From assembly GCF_016428585.1 (NCBI RefSeq), contig NZ_JAELVR010000008.1, positions 124,001 to 188,000 on the forward strand: 64,000 nucleotides of DNA, read 5' to 3'. The notes beneath the pieces are model-generated. The model ran no database searches. It was not told the origin of the DNA and worked only from the letters and a program-made list of their open reading frames with translations. Of the stretch, positions 35,979-44,201 are shown in pieces. The position numbers were made by a program, and so were the translations under genes. How positions within the stretch are numbered: the stretch's first letter is position 1; every line of letters begins with the position of its first letter. The stretch is from Sedimentitalea arenosa (GTDB lineage: Bacteria > Pseudomonadota > Alphaproteobacteria > Rhodobacterales > Rhodobacteraceae).

Positions 35979-37160
35979 ATGCAGGACGATCCCGGCATGG
36001 TTACCACCCTGGCCGGCCTCGTGATCGCGGGGCGCGAAGGGGCATGGGACATGCATGTCGCCGGCGGCCGAATCACCGGGTCGCGCCCCTCGCAGCAGCG
36101 CGGCGGAGGTGTCGTCTTGCCGCTGGCCGCTGACATCCACACCCACCTCGACAAGACGTTCACGGCGGCTCGGATGCCTTGCCGGGCAAGTTCGCTGTTT
36201 CAGGCGATCGACATGATGGCCGAGGATGCCGCGCGTTGGACCGCCGAGGACCTGCGCACCCGCGCCGAGACGGCGCTGGATCGCGCCTGGCGCCAAGGAA
36301 CTGCCGTGATGCGCAGCCATGTCGACTGGTCATTTGCCGCGCCACCCAAGGCATGGCCCGTGCTGACCGAATTGGCGGAAGAATGGCGCGGACGCGTCGA
36401 GTTGCAGCTGGCCAGCCTGACGCGGCTGGACGATCTGGCGGTCATCGGCCCCGAGATCGCACCACATTTACGCCATTCAGGCGGCGTTCTCGGGGCGTTC
36501 ATCTATCGCAACGACGACCTGGAAAATCACGTGCGCGCGGTGTTCGACCTGGCCGAGCGGCATGATCTCGATCTCGACTTCCACGTCGACGAAGGGCTCG
36601 ACCCCGAGGCATGCGGCATTGACGTTGTGATCGAGGAGACCGCGCGGCGTGGTCTAGGCGGACGAGTGCTCTGCGGTCATGGGTGTTCGCTGTCGGTGCG
36701 CGATCCGGGTGAGGTCTCGCGCCTGCTCGACCGGGCGGCGGAAGCCGGAATCGGCCTGACGGTGCTGCCCGGTGCCAACAGTTATTTGCAGGACGCGGTA
36801 CCCGGGCGAACACCGCGCCTGCGCGGCCTCGCCCCGCTGCAGGAAGCGCACGAGGCGGGTGTCGAGGTGATGCTTGGCTCGGACAACGTGCGGGACGGCT
36901 TCTTTCCCTATGGTGATTACGACATGGTCGATGTGCTGCGCCTCGCCGTCCTGATGGGCCATCTTGCGCCCGACGACTGGCTGGACGCGATCAGCGCACG
37001 CCCGGCGGGCTGGATGGGCCACGGGCTTGCCCTGACGGTTGGCGGACCGGCCGACTTCATCCTTTTCGACGCCACCGACCTGCATGACGTGATCTGCCGC
37101 CCGCGCGCGCGCCGCCAGGTGTGGCGCGGCGGCGCGATCCTGCTCGAGTTCAAGGAGTGA
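35979..37160 (+). CDS. amidohydrolase, cytosine deaminase-like
   Basis: About 393 residues of the amidohydrolase superfamily. Metal and active-site motifs follow the cytosine deaminase/isopropylammelide hydrolase pattern: IHTHLDKT near residue 58, HVDEGLD near 198, GHGCSLS near 228, and LGSDNVRDGFFPYGDYDM near 300. These enzymes deaminate or dealkylate pyrimidine and triazine rings. Start is ambiguous: 35979 lies five bases after the permease stop, while 35997 is an alternative; neither has a strong binding site. Within an uptake operon it is the likely ring-modifying enzyme. Confidence 0.85.
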   Translation: MQDDPGMVTTLAGLVIAGREGAWDMHVAGGRITGSRPSQQRGGGVVLPLAADIHTHLDKTFTAARMPCRASSLFQAIDMMAEDAARWTAEDLRTRAETALDRAWRQGTAVMRSHVDWSFAAPPKAWPVLTELAEEWRGRVELQLASLTRLDDLAVIGPEIAPHLRHSGGVLGAFIYRNDDLENHVRAVFDLAERHDLDLDFHVDEGLDPEACGIDVVIEETARRGLGGRVLCGHGCSLSVRDPGEVSRLLDRAAEAGIGLTVLPGANSYLQDAVPGRTPRLRGLAPLQEAHEAGVEVMLGSDNVRDGFFPYGDYDMVDVLRLAVLMGHLAPDDWLDAISARPAGWMGHGLALTVGGPADFILFDATDLHDVICRPRARRQVWRGGAILLEFKE

Positions 37161-37164
37161 CACG

Positions 37165-38559
37165 ATGAGCGAAGCCTACGATCTGGATGCCTTCAAGGCG
37201 GCATTGAACGGCATCCGCGTCCACGACGACGCCAAGTACCGAGAGGCCCGCTCACGCGACTACTTCTGGTACAGCCCGATCCTGAACGAACAGCTCAAGG
37301 ACAAGCTGGGCGACCTGATCGTGGTACCTGACAGCGTCGAGGAGGTCATGCAGGTGGCCTCGCTGATCGCGCGGCACCGCATCCCGCTGACCCTGCGCGG
37401 CGGCGGCACGGGCAATTACGGGCAATGCGTGCCATTGGAAGGCGGCGTCATCATGGACCTGACCCGCCTGAACCGGGTGATCGAGGTCACCGAGGGACAT
37501 GTGCGCGTCGAAGCCGGCGCGCGGATTTCGCGACTGGACGATGCGGCGCGCGAAACCGGGCAGGAATTGCTGATGTACCCGTCCACGCGGCAGATGGCGA
37601 CGATCGGCGGCTTCATCGCGGGCGGCTCGGGCGGGATCGGATCGCTGCGCCATGGGATGCTGCGCGATCCGGGCAACGTGACCTATGCCAAGGTCATCAC
37701 GGTGGAGTCCGAGCCCAAGGTCATCGAGTTGCGCGACGGCGATATCCAGAAGGTGCAGCACGCCTATGGCACCAACGGTATCGTCGTCGAATTGGGGCTC
37801 GCGCTGACCCCGGCAACGGACTGGATCCACACGGCCGCACTGTTCGATGGCTATGACACCGCGCTGCGCTTTGCGATCGACGCGCAGGAAGGCGGTCTTG
37901 ACTGCTATCTGCTGACCGCCGTCGAACGCCGCTTCGCACCCTACTACAAGAAGTTCGGCGACCTTTTCCCGGCAGACCGCGACGCCATCTTCGCGATGGT
38001 CGCGCCCGACGAGATGGACCGCTTTACCCGCGAGGCCGGGGCGCGTGGCGGGAAGGTCTCGTTCGCGATGACGAAGTCCGGGATCAGCGACGCGGGGCTG
38101 CAACCGGCCTATGAATGCGGCTGGAATCACACCACGCTGCAGGCGCTGAAGGCCGACAAGAGCTGGACGTATCTGCAGGTCGCCTATCCGCGCCCCTTCG
38201 ATTCCAAGCTGGTGATACAGCAGATGCAGCGCTACGGCGACGAGATCTACTGGCACCACGAGATGGCCCGGATGGATGGAGAGATCCAGGTCTTCGCGCT
38301 GCCGCTGGTGACGTACCGCGGCAAGACGGCGATGTACGAGCTGATCGCCGAGCTCGAGGCCATCGATGGCTGCACGATCTACGACCCGCATGTGGTCACC
38401 ATCGAAGATGGCGGCATGAAGGAAATCGACGACTCGCAGATCGCGTTCAAGAAGCGGGCCGATCCCTACGGCCTGATGAACCCCGGGAAAACCCGCGGCT
38501 GGAGCGCCGACATGGCGCGCCGGGATGACACGACATTCCAACAAGGAGAGAAAGCATGA
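37165..38559 (+). CDS. FAD-binding oxidoreductase (GlcD/VAO type)
   Basis: A 464-residue flavoprotein of the vanillyl-alcohol-oxidase/FAD-linked oxidase type. The FAD-binding segment IPLTLRGGGTGNYGQCVPLEGGVIMDLTRLNRVIEV is followed by the ATIGGFIAGGSGGIGSLRHG turn and a C-terminal domain ending DPYGLMNPGK. Most relatives oxidise 2-hydroxyacids or aldehydes with an electron acceptor. AAGGAG precedes the start. Its end overlaps the binding-protein start by four bases (ATGA). In this operon it may oxidise a ring-opened product. Confidence 0.88.
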   Translation: MSEAYDLDAFKAALNGIRVHDDAKYREARSRDYFWYSPILNEQLKDKLGDLIVVPDSVEEVMQVASLIARHRIPLTLRGGGTGNYGQCVPLEGGVIMDLTRLNRVIEVTEGHVRVEAGARISRLDDAARETGQELLMYPSTRQMATIGGFIAGGSGGIGSLRHGMLRDPGNVTYAKVITVESEPKVIELRDGDIQKVQHAYGTNGIVVELGLALTPATDWIHTAALFDGYDTALRFAIDAQEGGLDCYLLTAVERRFAPYYKKFGDLFPADRDAIFAMVAPDEMDRFTREAGARGGKVSFAMTKSGISDAGLQPAYECGWNHTTLQALKADKSWTYLQVAYPRPFDSKLVIQQMQRYGDEIYWHHEMARMDGEIQVFALPLVTYRGKTAMYELIAELEAIDGCTIYDPHVVTIEDGGMKEIDDSQIAFKKRADPYGLMNPGKTRGWSADMARRDDTTFQQGEKA

Positions 38560-39572
38560 GGTATACACGGATCATGGGGGCCCTGACCGTGGCCGGCGCG
38601 ATGCTCGCGTCCGGCGCGGCCTGGGCCAACGACAAGATCGTCATGGGCACCAACTGGCTGGCCCAGGGCGGGCATGGCGGCTTTTACCAGGCGCTGGCTG
38701 ACGGCACCTACGAGAAATACGGGCTGGAGGTCGAGATCCGGCCCGGCGGTCCGCAGGTCAACAACCGCCCGATGCTGGCGGCGGGCCGGCTCGATTTCCT
38801 GATGGCGGGCAACCTGCTGCTGTCGTTCGACAACGTCAGGAACGGCATTCCCACGACGGTGGTGGCCGCCTTCTTCCAGCGCGACCCGCAGGCGCTGATG
38901 GCACACAAGGGCAAATACGCCGATTTCGCCGACCTGACAAACGCGCCTACGGTGCTGGTGTCCAAGGACGGGCAGTTCAGCTTCTGGCAGTGGCTGGTCG
39001 ATGCGCATAGTTTCCGCAATGAGCAACTGCGCCCCTATGGCTTCAACCTCGCGCAGTTCCTCGGCGACGAGGCACTGGTACAGCAGGCCTATGGCACGGC
39101 CGAGCCGATCTATGCCAAGAACGAGGGGGCCGAGGTCGATACCTTCCTGCTGGCCGACCAGGGCTGGAACACCTACTCCACGACGATCGAGACCCGCCGC
39201 GAACTGGTCGAGGAAAACCCTGACCTAGTGCAGCGCTTCGTCAACGCCTCGATCGAGGGCTGGTACACCTATCTCTACGGCGACCGGACCGCGGCCTACG
39301 AGGCGATCATGGCGGCGAACCCGGAGATGACCGTCGAGAAGCTCGACAAGGAAATGGCCCAGTTCGACGCGCTCGGGATCATCGACGTGGGTGACGCGCT
39401 GGAGATGGGAATCGGCGCCATGACCGAAGAGCGGATCGACGCCTTCCACGACCTCGCCGTATCGAGCGGAATCATCGACGAGGGGGCCGTCGACCTGTCG
39501 CTGGTGGCCGTGACCGACTTCGTCAACAAGGGGCATGGTCTTGACATCAAGGCCCGCCTGACCGGCGAATAG
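38556..39572 (+). CDS. ABC transporter substrate-binding protein, NMT1/THI5-like
   Basis: A 338-residue periplasmic receptor with a signal peptide (about 1-24, ending GAAWA). The mature start NDKIVMGTNWLAQGGHGGFYQALADGTYEKYGLEVEIRPGG is the NMT1/SsuA-like fold, close in style to receptors of thiamine-pyrimidine, nitrate and sulfonate ABC systems. The region DNVRNGIPTTVVAAFFQRDPQ resembles ThiY-type receptors, whose ligand is a formylaminopyrimidine; that is an inference only. It serves the ATPase and permease at 34314-35973. AAGGAG precedes the ATG. Confidence 0.9.
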   Translation: MRYTRIMGALTVAGAMLASGAAWANDKIVMGTNWLAQGGHGGFYQALADGTYEKYGLEVEIRPGGPQVNNRPMLAAGRLDFLMAGNLLLSFDNVRNGIPTTVVAAFFQRDPQALMAHKGKYADFADLTNAPTVLVSKDGQFSFWQWLVDAHSFRNEQLRPYGFNLAQFLGDEALVQQAYGTAEPIYAKNEGAEVDTFLLADQGWNTYSTTIETRRELVEENPDLVQRFVNASIEGWYTYLYGDRTAAYEAIMAANPEMTVEKLDKEMAQFDALGIIDVGDALEMGIGAMTEERIDAFHDLAVSSGIIDEGAVDLSLVAVTDFVNKGHGLDIKARLTGE

Positions 39573-39596
39573 GCCGAACCCTGAGGAGCGCGGCCC

Positions 39597-40190
39597 ATGC
39601 GGACGCTTGTGATCTTTGCCCATCCCAGCACCGAAAGCTACGGGGCCGCGCTCCTTGACACGGCCTGCCGCGCACTCGAAGCGGCCGGACACGACCTGCG
39701 GGTGATTGACCTTTATCGAGAAGACTTCGATCCGGTCCTGCGCGAGCCGGACTGGACGCTCTACAAGACGGCGCCGCAGGAGCTGATCCCGGATGTGCGC
39801 GCGCATGTAGAGGCGATGGAATGGGCCGACAGCCTCGTGCTGGTCTATCCGACCTGGATGTACGGGCCGCCTGCGATTCTCAAGGGCTGGCTCGAACGGG
39901 TCTGGCTGCCGGGCGTCGCCTTCGAGGTGCCGTCGGGGATGAAGAAGCGGGCGCAAGGCAAGCTGGACAACATCCGCCGGTTTACCGTCATCACCACGTC
40001 GGGTTCGCCCTGGTGGTGGCTGCGCTTGATCCGCGATCCCGGCCGGTCGATGATGTTGCGCGGCTTTCGTGTCCTGTTCAGCCGGCAGTGCCGGGTGAAG
40101 TGGCTTCAACTGCATGACATGAACCATCGCACCGATCACGACCGGCGGGCTTTCCTCGACAGGGTGCAGCAGACATTGGCCGGAGCATGA
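39597..40190 (+). CDS. NAD(P)H-dependent oxidoreductase, flavodoxin-fold (NQO1/MdaB type)
   Basis: A 197-residue FMN-type reductase: RTLVIFAHPSTESYGAALLDTA with DLYREDFDPVLREPDW, then WADSLVLVYPTWMYGPPAILKGWLERVWLPGVAF, the conserved NQO1/MdaB block. Such enzymes reduce quinones or supply reduced flavin. GAGGAG lies about eight bases before the start. Its position after a transport receptor and before a RutR-like regulator parallels the flavin reductase in the rut pyrimidine pathway, though it is not a RutF homologue. Confidence 0.88.
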   Translation: MRTLVIFAHPSTESYGAALLDTACRALEAAGHDLRVIDLYREDFDPVLREPDWTLYKTAPQELIPDVRAHVEAMEWADSLVLVYPTWMYGPPAILKGWLERVWLPGVAFEVPSGMKKRAQGKLDNIRRFTVITTSGSPWWWLRLIRDPGRSMMLRGFRVLFSRQCRVKWLQLHDMNHRTDHDRRAFLDRVQQTLAGA

Positions 40191-40191
40191 G

Positions 40192-40845
40192 ATGAACGAA
40201 CCGGGCAAGCGCACAATGACGGCATCGGCGCAGAAACGCCGCAAGATCCGCGACACGATTAGCGGGGCGGCGATCCGCGAGTTCGCGCGCAACGGCCTGT
40301 CCGGCACGTCGACGCAGGCGATCGCGCAAAGTGCCGGGATCACCAAGGCGCAACTTCACTACTATATCTCGTCCAAGGAGGAACTCTACCGGCAGGTCCT
40401 GGGTGACATCGTCAAGGAATGGCGCGAGATCTTCTTCATTGCGCCGTTCCAGCACGATCCGGCGCTGGCGATCTCCACCTATATCGACCGCAAGATCCGG
40501 CACGCGCTGAAGTATCCAGACATCTCACGGCTCTTCGCCAACGAAATCGGACGCGGAGCGCCGGAAATGCGAGAGCATTGGGGGGTTCTGAAGAATTCGA
40601 CCGAAATGGCGAACGGCGTGATCCGCGATTGGATCGCCAAGGGAATGATCCAGCCCGTCGACCCGCTGCTGTTCCAGATGAACATGTGGGCGGTCACCCA
40701 GAGCTATGCGGAATACGAGGCCCAGGCCCGTGTGTTGATGGATCTGGACGACGACACACCCATGAATGCAGACCGTATCATAGCCGAAGCGACGCAACTG
40801 TTCCTGTTGCGCTGCGGCCTTTCTGGCGAACGGGTGTTCCGATGA
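40192..40845 (+). CDS. TetR family regulator, RutR-like
   Basis: A 217-residue regulator. The N-terminal helix-turn-helix is IRDTISGAAIREFARNGLSGTSTQAIAQSAGITKAQLHYYISSKEELYRQVL. The C-terminal domain (ISTYIDRKIRHALKYPDISRLFANEIGRGAPEM and FQMNMWAVTQSYAEYEAQARV) has the pattern of the RutR/YcdC group, whose ligands are uracil and thymine. It overlaps its neighbours (one base after the previous stop; ATGA overlap with the next gene), so it is probably an autoregulated member of this operon. Its ligand is likely the transported compound. Confidence 0.9.
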   Translation: MNEPGKRTMTASAQKRRKIRDTISGAAIREFARNGLSGTSTQAIAQSAGITKAQLHYYISSKEELYRQVLGDIVKEWREIFFIAPFQHDPALAISTYIDRKIRHALKYPDISRLFANEIGRGAPEMREHWGVLKNSTEMANGVIRDWIAKGMIQPVDPLLFQMNMWAVTQSYAEYEAQARVLMDLDDDTPMNADRIIAEATQLFLLRCGLSGERVFR

Positions 40846-41243
40846 AAGCACTGAATCCCGGCGCGATGCCCGCGCCTTTCGGCGATTATTCGCACGGCAT
40901 CGCGGCGGGCGGTGTGGTCGCGACATCAGGACAATTAGGCCTCGCGGCGGACGGTACGATCCCCGAAAGCGTCGCGCAGCAGGCCGAGATCTGTTTCGAG
41001 AACATCCGCGCCATCCTGAACGAGGCCGGTACGGACATCGAGAATGTCCTGCGCTTCAGCGCCTTCGTTACCCGGCGAGAGCACATGGCGGCATACATGC
41101 AGGTGCGCGACCGGTGGGTCGCGCGGCTTGCGGTCAAGCCTGCCTCGACGCTGGTGATCGTCAGCGGCTTCACCCGGCCCGAGTTCCTCGTGGAGGTCGA
41201 AGCACTGGCCCTTCTTCCCGACGCCGCTTCTGCGGGTGAGTGA
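40842..41243 (+). CDS. RidA family protein lacking the conserved catalytic arginine
   Basis: A 133-residue YjgF/YER057c/UK114-fold protein: NPGAMPAPFGDYSHGIAAGGVVATSGQLGLAADG, then SVAQQAEICFENIRAILNEAGTDIENVLRFSAFVT. In RidA the arginine of the PARSCVEVA block stabilises imine hydrolysis; here the same place reads PASTLVIVS, so it is absent. It probably belongs to a non-deaminase Rid subgroup that binds a pathway metabolite. It is the last gene of the operon and overlaps the regulator gene by four bases, like the RidA-type RutC in the rut operon. Confidence 0.87.
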   Translation: MKALNPGAMPAPFGDYSHGIAAGGVVATSGQLGLAADGTIPESVAQQAEICFENIRAILNEAGTDIENVLRFSAFVTRREHMAAYMQVRDRWVARLAVKPASTLVIVSGFTRPEFLVEVEALALLPDAASAGE

Positions 41244-41343
41244 CTGGCACGGGTGACCGGAGGGCGACAGGTCAACATGGCGGGCCTGCTTGAGCCCTCA
41301 GGAGGCAGCACGAAGGGTCGACCTTCCGACCGGCGCGATGCCT

Positions 41344-42273
41344 CTACCTCAACTCGTCGCTGATCTCGGCCTGCATCTTTTCGACCGCGCTCTGAAGGTC
41401 CAAGATGAAGGCGCGACCCGCCATGGATTGCGTTGCATATCCGGGCGTCAGGATCGAAACGCTGTTGGAAATCCGCGGCCGGAACCGCCTGATCGCAAGG
41501 CGCGCGGACTCCGGCGCCTGCAGGAGGTGGCTGTAGGCGGTGATCATGTCGCAAACCATCACGCAAACACCCGCCGCGACAAACTGCAACCCCGGCAGAA
41601 AGGTGCGCAATTCCAAACGCTTGTTGAACCAGCATCCCGCGGCGCGGAACGCCGCTTCGGTCTGGAGCGCGGTTCTGTGTTCCTCGAACAGCACGGCCAT
41701 CGGTCGACCATCCAGATGGTTCGGGGTTATGACCTCGGCACTGGCGAGCGGATCATCGGCGGGCAGCACGCAGACGCATTCGAGATCGTAGTCGGTCTGC
41801 TGGATCGACGCACGGGGCAGCGGGGTTTCCGAGAAACCGATATCGAACTGCTGGGAGGCGATCATGTCTTCGATCATGTCCGATGACCGCATGATGAGCG
41901 ACACGTCCAGACCGTCGCGGCCCTGCAGGAATTCCGTCATGAGCCTTGGCAGGAACACGCTGGAACCGGCTGGGTGACAGGCGATCCTCAGTTTTCCGGA
42001 TTGCAGCGAACTGATCCGTTGCAGCGTACGCTCTGTGCGTTCGACCCGACCGAGGATCTCCTCGCACTCTTCGAGAAAGAAATGTGCCTCGGGCGTCGGC
42101 GTCAGCTTTCCCTGCGCGCGGGCGAACAGGGCAAAGCCGAGTTGGCCCTCGAGCGTCCGGATCATCGTCGAGACCGCCGGCTGGGTCCGCCCGACACTGC
42201 GTGCCGCCTGGCTGATGGAACCAGACCGCATCACTTCGCGAAAGGTCGACAGCTGCCTGAGGGAAAGATGCAT
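41344..42273 (-). CDS. LysR family transcriptional regulator
   Basis: A 309-residue regulator with N-terminal helix-turn-helix (LRQLSTFREVMRSGSISQAARSVGRTQPAVSTMIRTLEGQLGFALFAR) and a type-2 periplasmic-binding-like effector domain (GKLRIACHPAGSSVFLPRLMTEF). The EDMIASQQFDIGFSETPL region is typical. It is divergent from the TRAP transporter operon across an A/T-rich 112-base intergenic region and very likely controls that operon in response to its substrate. Confidence 0.93.
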   Translation of the reverse strand: MHLSLRQLSTFREVMRSGSISQAARSVGRTQPAVSTMIRTLEGQLGFALFARAQGKLTPTPEAHFFLEECEEILGRVERTERTLQRISSLQSGKLRIACHPAGSSVFLPRLMTEFLQGRDGLDVSLIMRSSDMIEDMIASQQFDIGFSETPLPRASIQQTDYDLECVCVLPADDPLASAEVITPNHLDGRPMAVLFEEHRTALQTEAAFRAAGCWFNKRLELRTFLPGLQFVAAGVCVMVCDMITAYSHLLQAPESARLAIRRFRPRISNSVSILTPGYATQSMAGRAFILDLQSAVEKMQAEISDELR

Positions 42274-42385
42274 TGATTATAAATTCTGTTGATGGACTCA
42301 AAGATATTTTAAAATTGAAATTATATGCCGTGTCCAGTGTGATGTCCGAAACAGTCACGAGTCGATGTCGTGACGCGGGGGACAC
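42274..42385. promoter_or_regulatory. A/T-rich divergent regulatory region of LysR and TRAP operon
   Basis: The stretch 42274-42335 is far richer in A/T than the coding DNA on either side, as expected for overlapping divergent promoters. Several T-N11-A steps of LysR type can be drawn, but none stands out, so no exact operator is called. Confidence 0.5.
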
Positions 42386-42856
42386 ATGGATACATTCGCA
42401 AAATATCTGCTGACGGCGCTGATCTGCATCGTGGCCCTGGGTCAATTCGTGCAGGTCATCACGCGCTACGTGTTGCAGGTCCCGGTGATGGGGTTGGAAG
42501 AGACGATGCTCTATCCGACACTGTGGCTCTACATCCTCGGGTCGGTCAACGCGTCGCGCGAGAACACGCATATCCGGGCCAACGTCCTGGAAATTTTCAT
42601 CAAGACGGATCGGGGTCACACGATCCTGGCGATCATCGGCGAGATCATCAGCCTGATCGTCGGGCTCTGGCTGCTGTCCTGGGCATGGGACTACACCCGG
42701 TATGCCTGGCGCGTCTGGCGCGAAAGCCCGACCCTCTACATCCCCACCTTCTATTCCGACGTTGCGCTGTTCGTCGGCCTCGCCCTGATGATGGCCTATA
42801 CCGCCTGGCACCTGTGGCGCCACATCCGCAGCCTTCGCACGGGAGAGCCGGCATGA
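42386..42856 (+). CDS. TRAP transporter small permease (DctQ)
   Basis: A 156-residue protein with four membrane segments (KYLLTALICIVALGQFVQVITRYVL; ETMLYPTLWLYILGSV; AIIGEIISLIVGLWLLSWAW; VALFVGLALMMAYTAW). It overlaps the large permease by four bases (ATGA), the usual TRAP coupling. With the DctM and DctP genes it imports an organic acid or amino-acid-like solute driven by an ion gradient. Confidence 0.92.
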   Translation: MDTFAKYLLTALICIVALGQFVQVITRYVLQVPVMGLEETMLYPTLWLYILGSVNASRENTHIRANVLEIFIKTDRGHTILAIIGEIISLIVGLWLLSWAWDYTRYAWRVWRESPTLYIPTFYSDVALFVGLALMMAYTAWHLWRHIRSLRTGEPA

Positions 42857-44163
42857 TCGAGATCGCACTCCTTGCCATCGCCATACTGGTGATCACGCTG
42901 ACACTGGGCGTGCCGCTGCCCTACTGTTTCGGCGCCGCCCTGATGGTGATGTATTTCATCGGCGACGTGACCATGAAGGGGATGATGCTCTGGGGGTTCC
43001 AGCAACTCGGAAACCCCGTTCTGCTGGCCATCCCACTGTTCGTCCTTGCCGGAACAATCATGTCCGAGAGCGGCATCGCCGCCTCGCTCCTGCGTTTCGT
43101 CAACGCGTTCATCGGCCATGTGCGCGGCGGTCTCGGTGTGGTCGCGGCAGTGTCCTGCGCGGTGATCGGGGCCATCTCCGGTTCCGGCCTGACCGGTATC
43201 GCCGCCATCGGTCCGCTTCTGATCCCCGAGATGGAGAAGCGCGGCTACCCCCGCGAGTACGCCACCGCGCTGATCGCCAACTCGTCCATTCTCGGTCTGC
43301 TGATCCCACCTTCGGTGACGATGATCGTCTATGGCTGGGTGACGGATACCTCGATCCTGGCCTGTTTCCTCGCGACGCTTGGCCCGGGCCTTCTGATCAT
43401 GGTCGCGTTCTCGATCATCAACCTGGTCATGGCGCGCAAGTTCAACCTGGTGCTGGACGACAAGCCGACCTTCACGGAACTGACTGGCGAAGTCGCCCGG
43501 CGTGGCTTTCATGCCTTCCCGGCGCTGTTGATGCCGGTGATCATCCTTGGCGGCATCTATGGCGGCGTGATGACACCGACCGAGGCGGCCGCGGTCGCGG
43601 TGATCTATGCGGTGCCGGTGGGTTTTCTGATCTACAAGGGTCTGAAGCTCGAAAACTTCCTGTCCGCGGGCAAGGAAGCGGCCACCGCGGTCGGCGCGAT
43701 CATGATGATGATCCTGTTTTCCATGATCCTCAGCCAGATGTTCGTCTATGAAAGCATCCCGCAGCAACTGGTGCAGGGCATCTTCTCGATCACCGAGAAC
43801 AAGGTCCTGCTGCTGATCATGATCAACATCCTGCTGTTCCTGGTCGGCATGGTGGTCAATGACGTGACGGCGATCATCCTGATCGCTCCGCTGCTGCTGC
43901 CGCTGATGAACGCGATCGGGGTCAGCCCGGTGCAATTTGCGGCAATCATGGGGGTCAATACGGCGATGGGCGGGGTGACGCCGCCTTATGCCTCGATCCT
44001 CTACCTGGGCGCGCGGATCGGCAAGGTGAAGGTCACCAAGGTCATCCCGCCCGCGATGAAGCTCATCCTGTTCGGCTACGTTCCGGTGGTGTTCCTCACC
44101 TCGCTCTGGCCCGACCTGTCGCTCTTCCTGCCGCGCTTCTTCGGCTATGACGTAGCGCCCTGA
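42853..44163 (+). CDS. TRAP transporter large permease (DctM)
   Basis: A 436-residue permease with about twelve segments. Family blocks are intact: PLPYCFGAALMVMYF, GAISGSGLTGIAAIGPLLIPEM, GLLIPPSVTMIVYG, PTEAAAVAVIYAVPVG and MGVNTAMGGVTPPYASILYLG. The serine/glycine-rich helical hairpins of the transport domain are present. Coupled by overlap to the small permease and followed 38 bases later by the receptor gene. Confidence 0.95.
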   Translation: MIEIALLAIAILVITLTLGVPLPYCFGAALMVMYFIGDVTMKGMMLWGFQQLGNPVLLAIPLFVLAGTIMSESGIAASLLRFVNAFIGHVRGGLGVVAAVSCAVIGAISGSGLTGIAAIGPLLIPEMEKRGYPREYATALIANSSILGLLIPPSVTMIVYGWVTDTSILACFLATLGPGLLIMVAFSIINLVMARKFNLVLDDKPTFTELTGEVARRGFHAFPALLMPVIILGGIYGGVMTPTEAAAVAVIYAVPVGFLIYKGLKLENFLSAGKEAATAVGAIMMMILFSMILSQMFVYESIPQQLVQGIFSITENKVLLLIMINILLFLVGMVVNDVTAIILIAPLLLPLMNAIGVSPVQFAAIMGVNTAMGGVTPPYASILYLGARIGKVKVTKVIPPAMKLILFGYVPVVFLTSLWPDLSLFLPRFFGYDVAP

Positions 44164-44201
44164 TCACCCCGAACCCGAAATCCAACACAGAGGACAATCC
44201 A

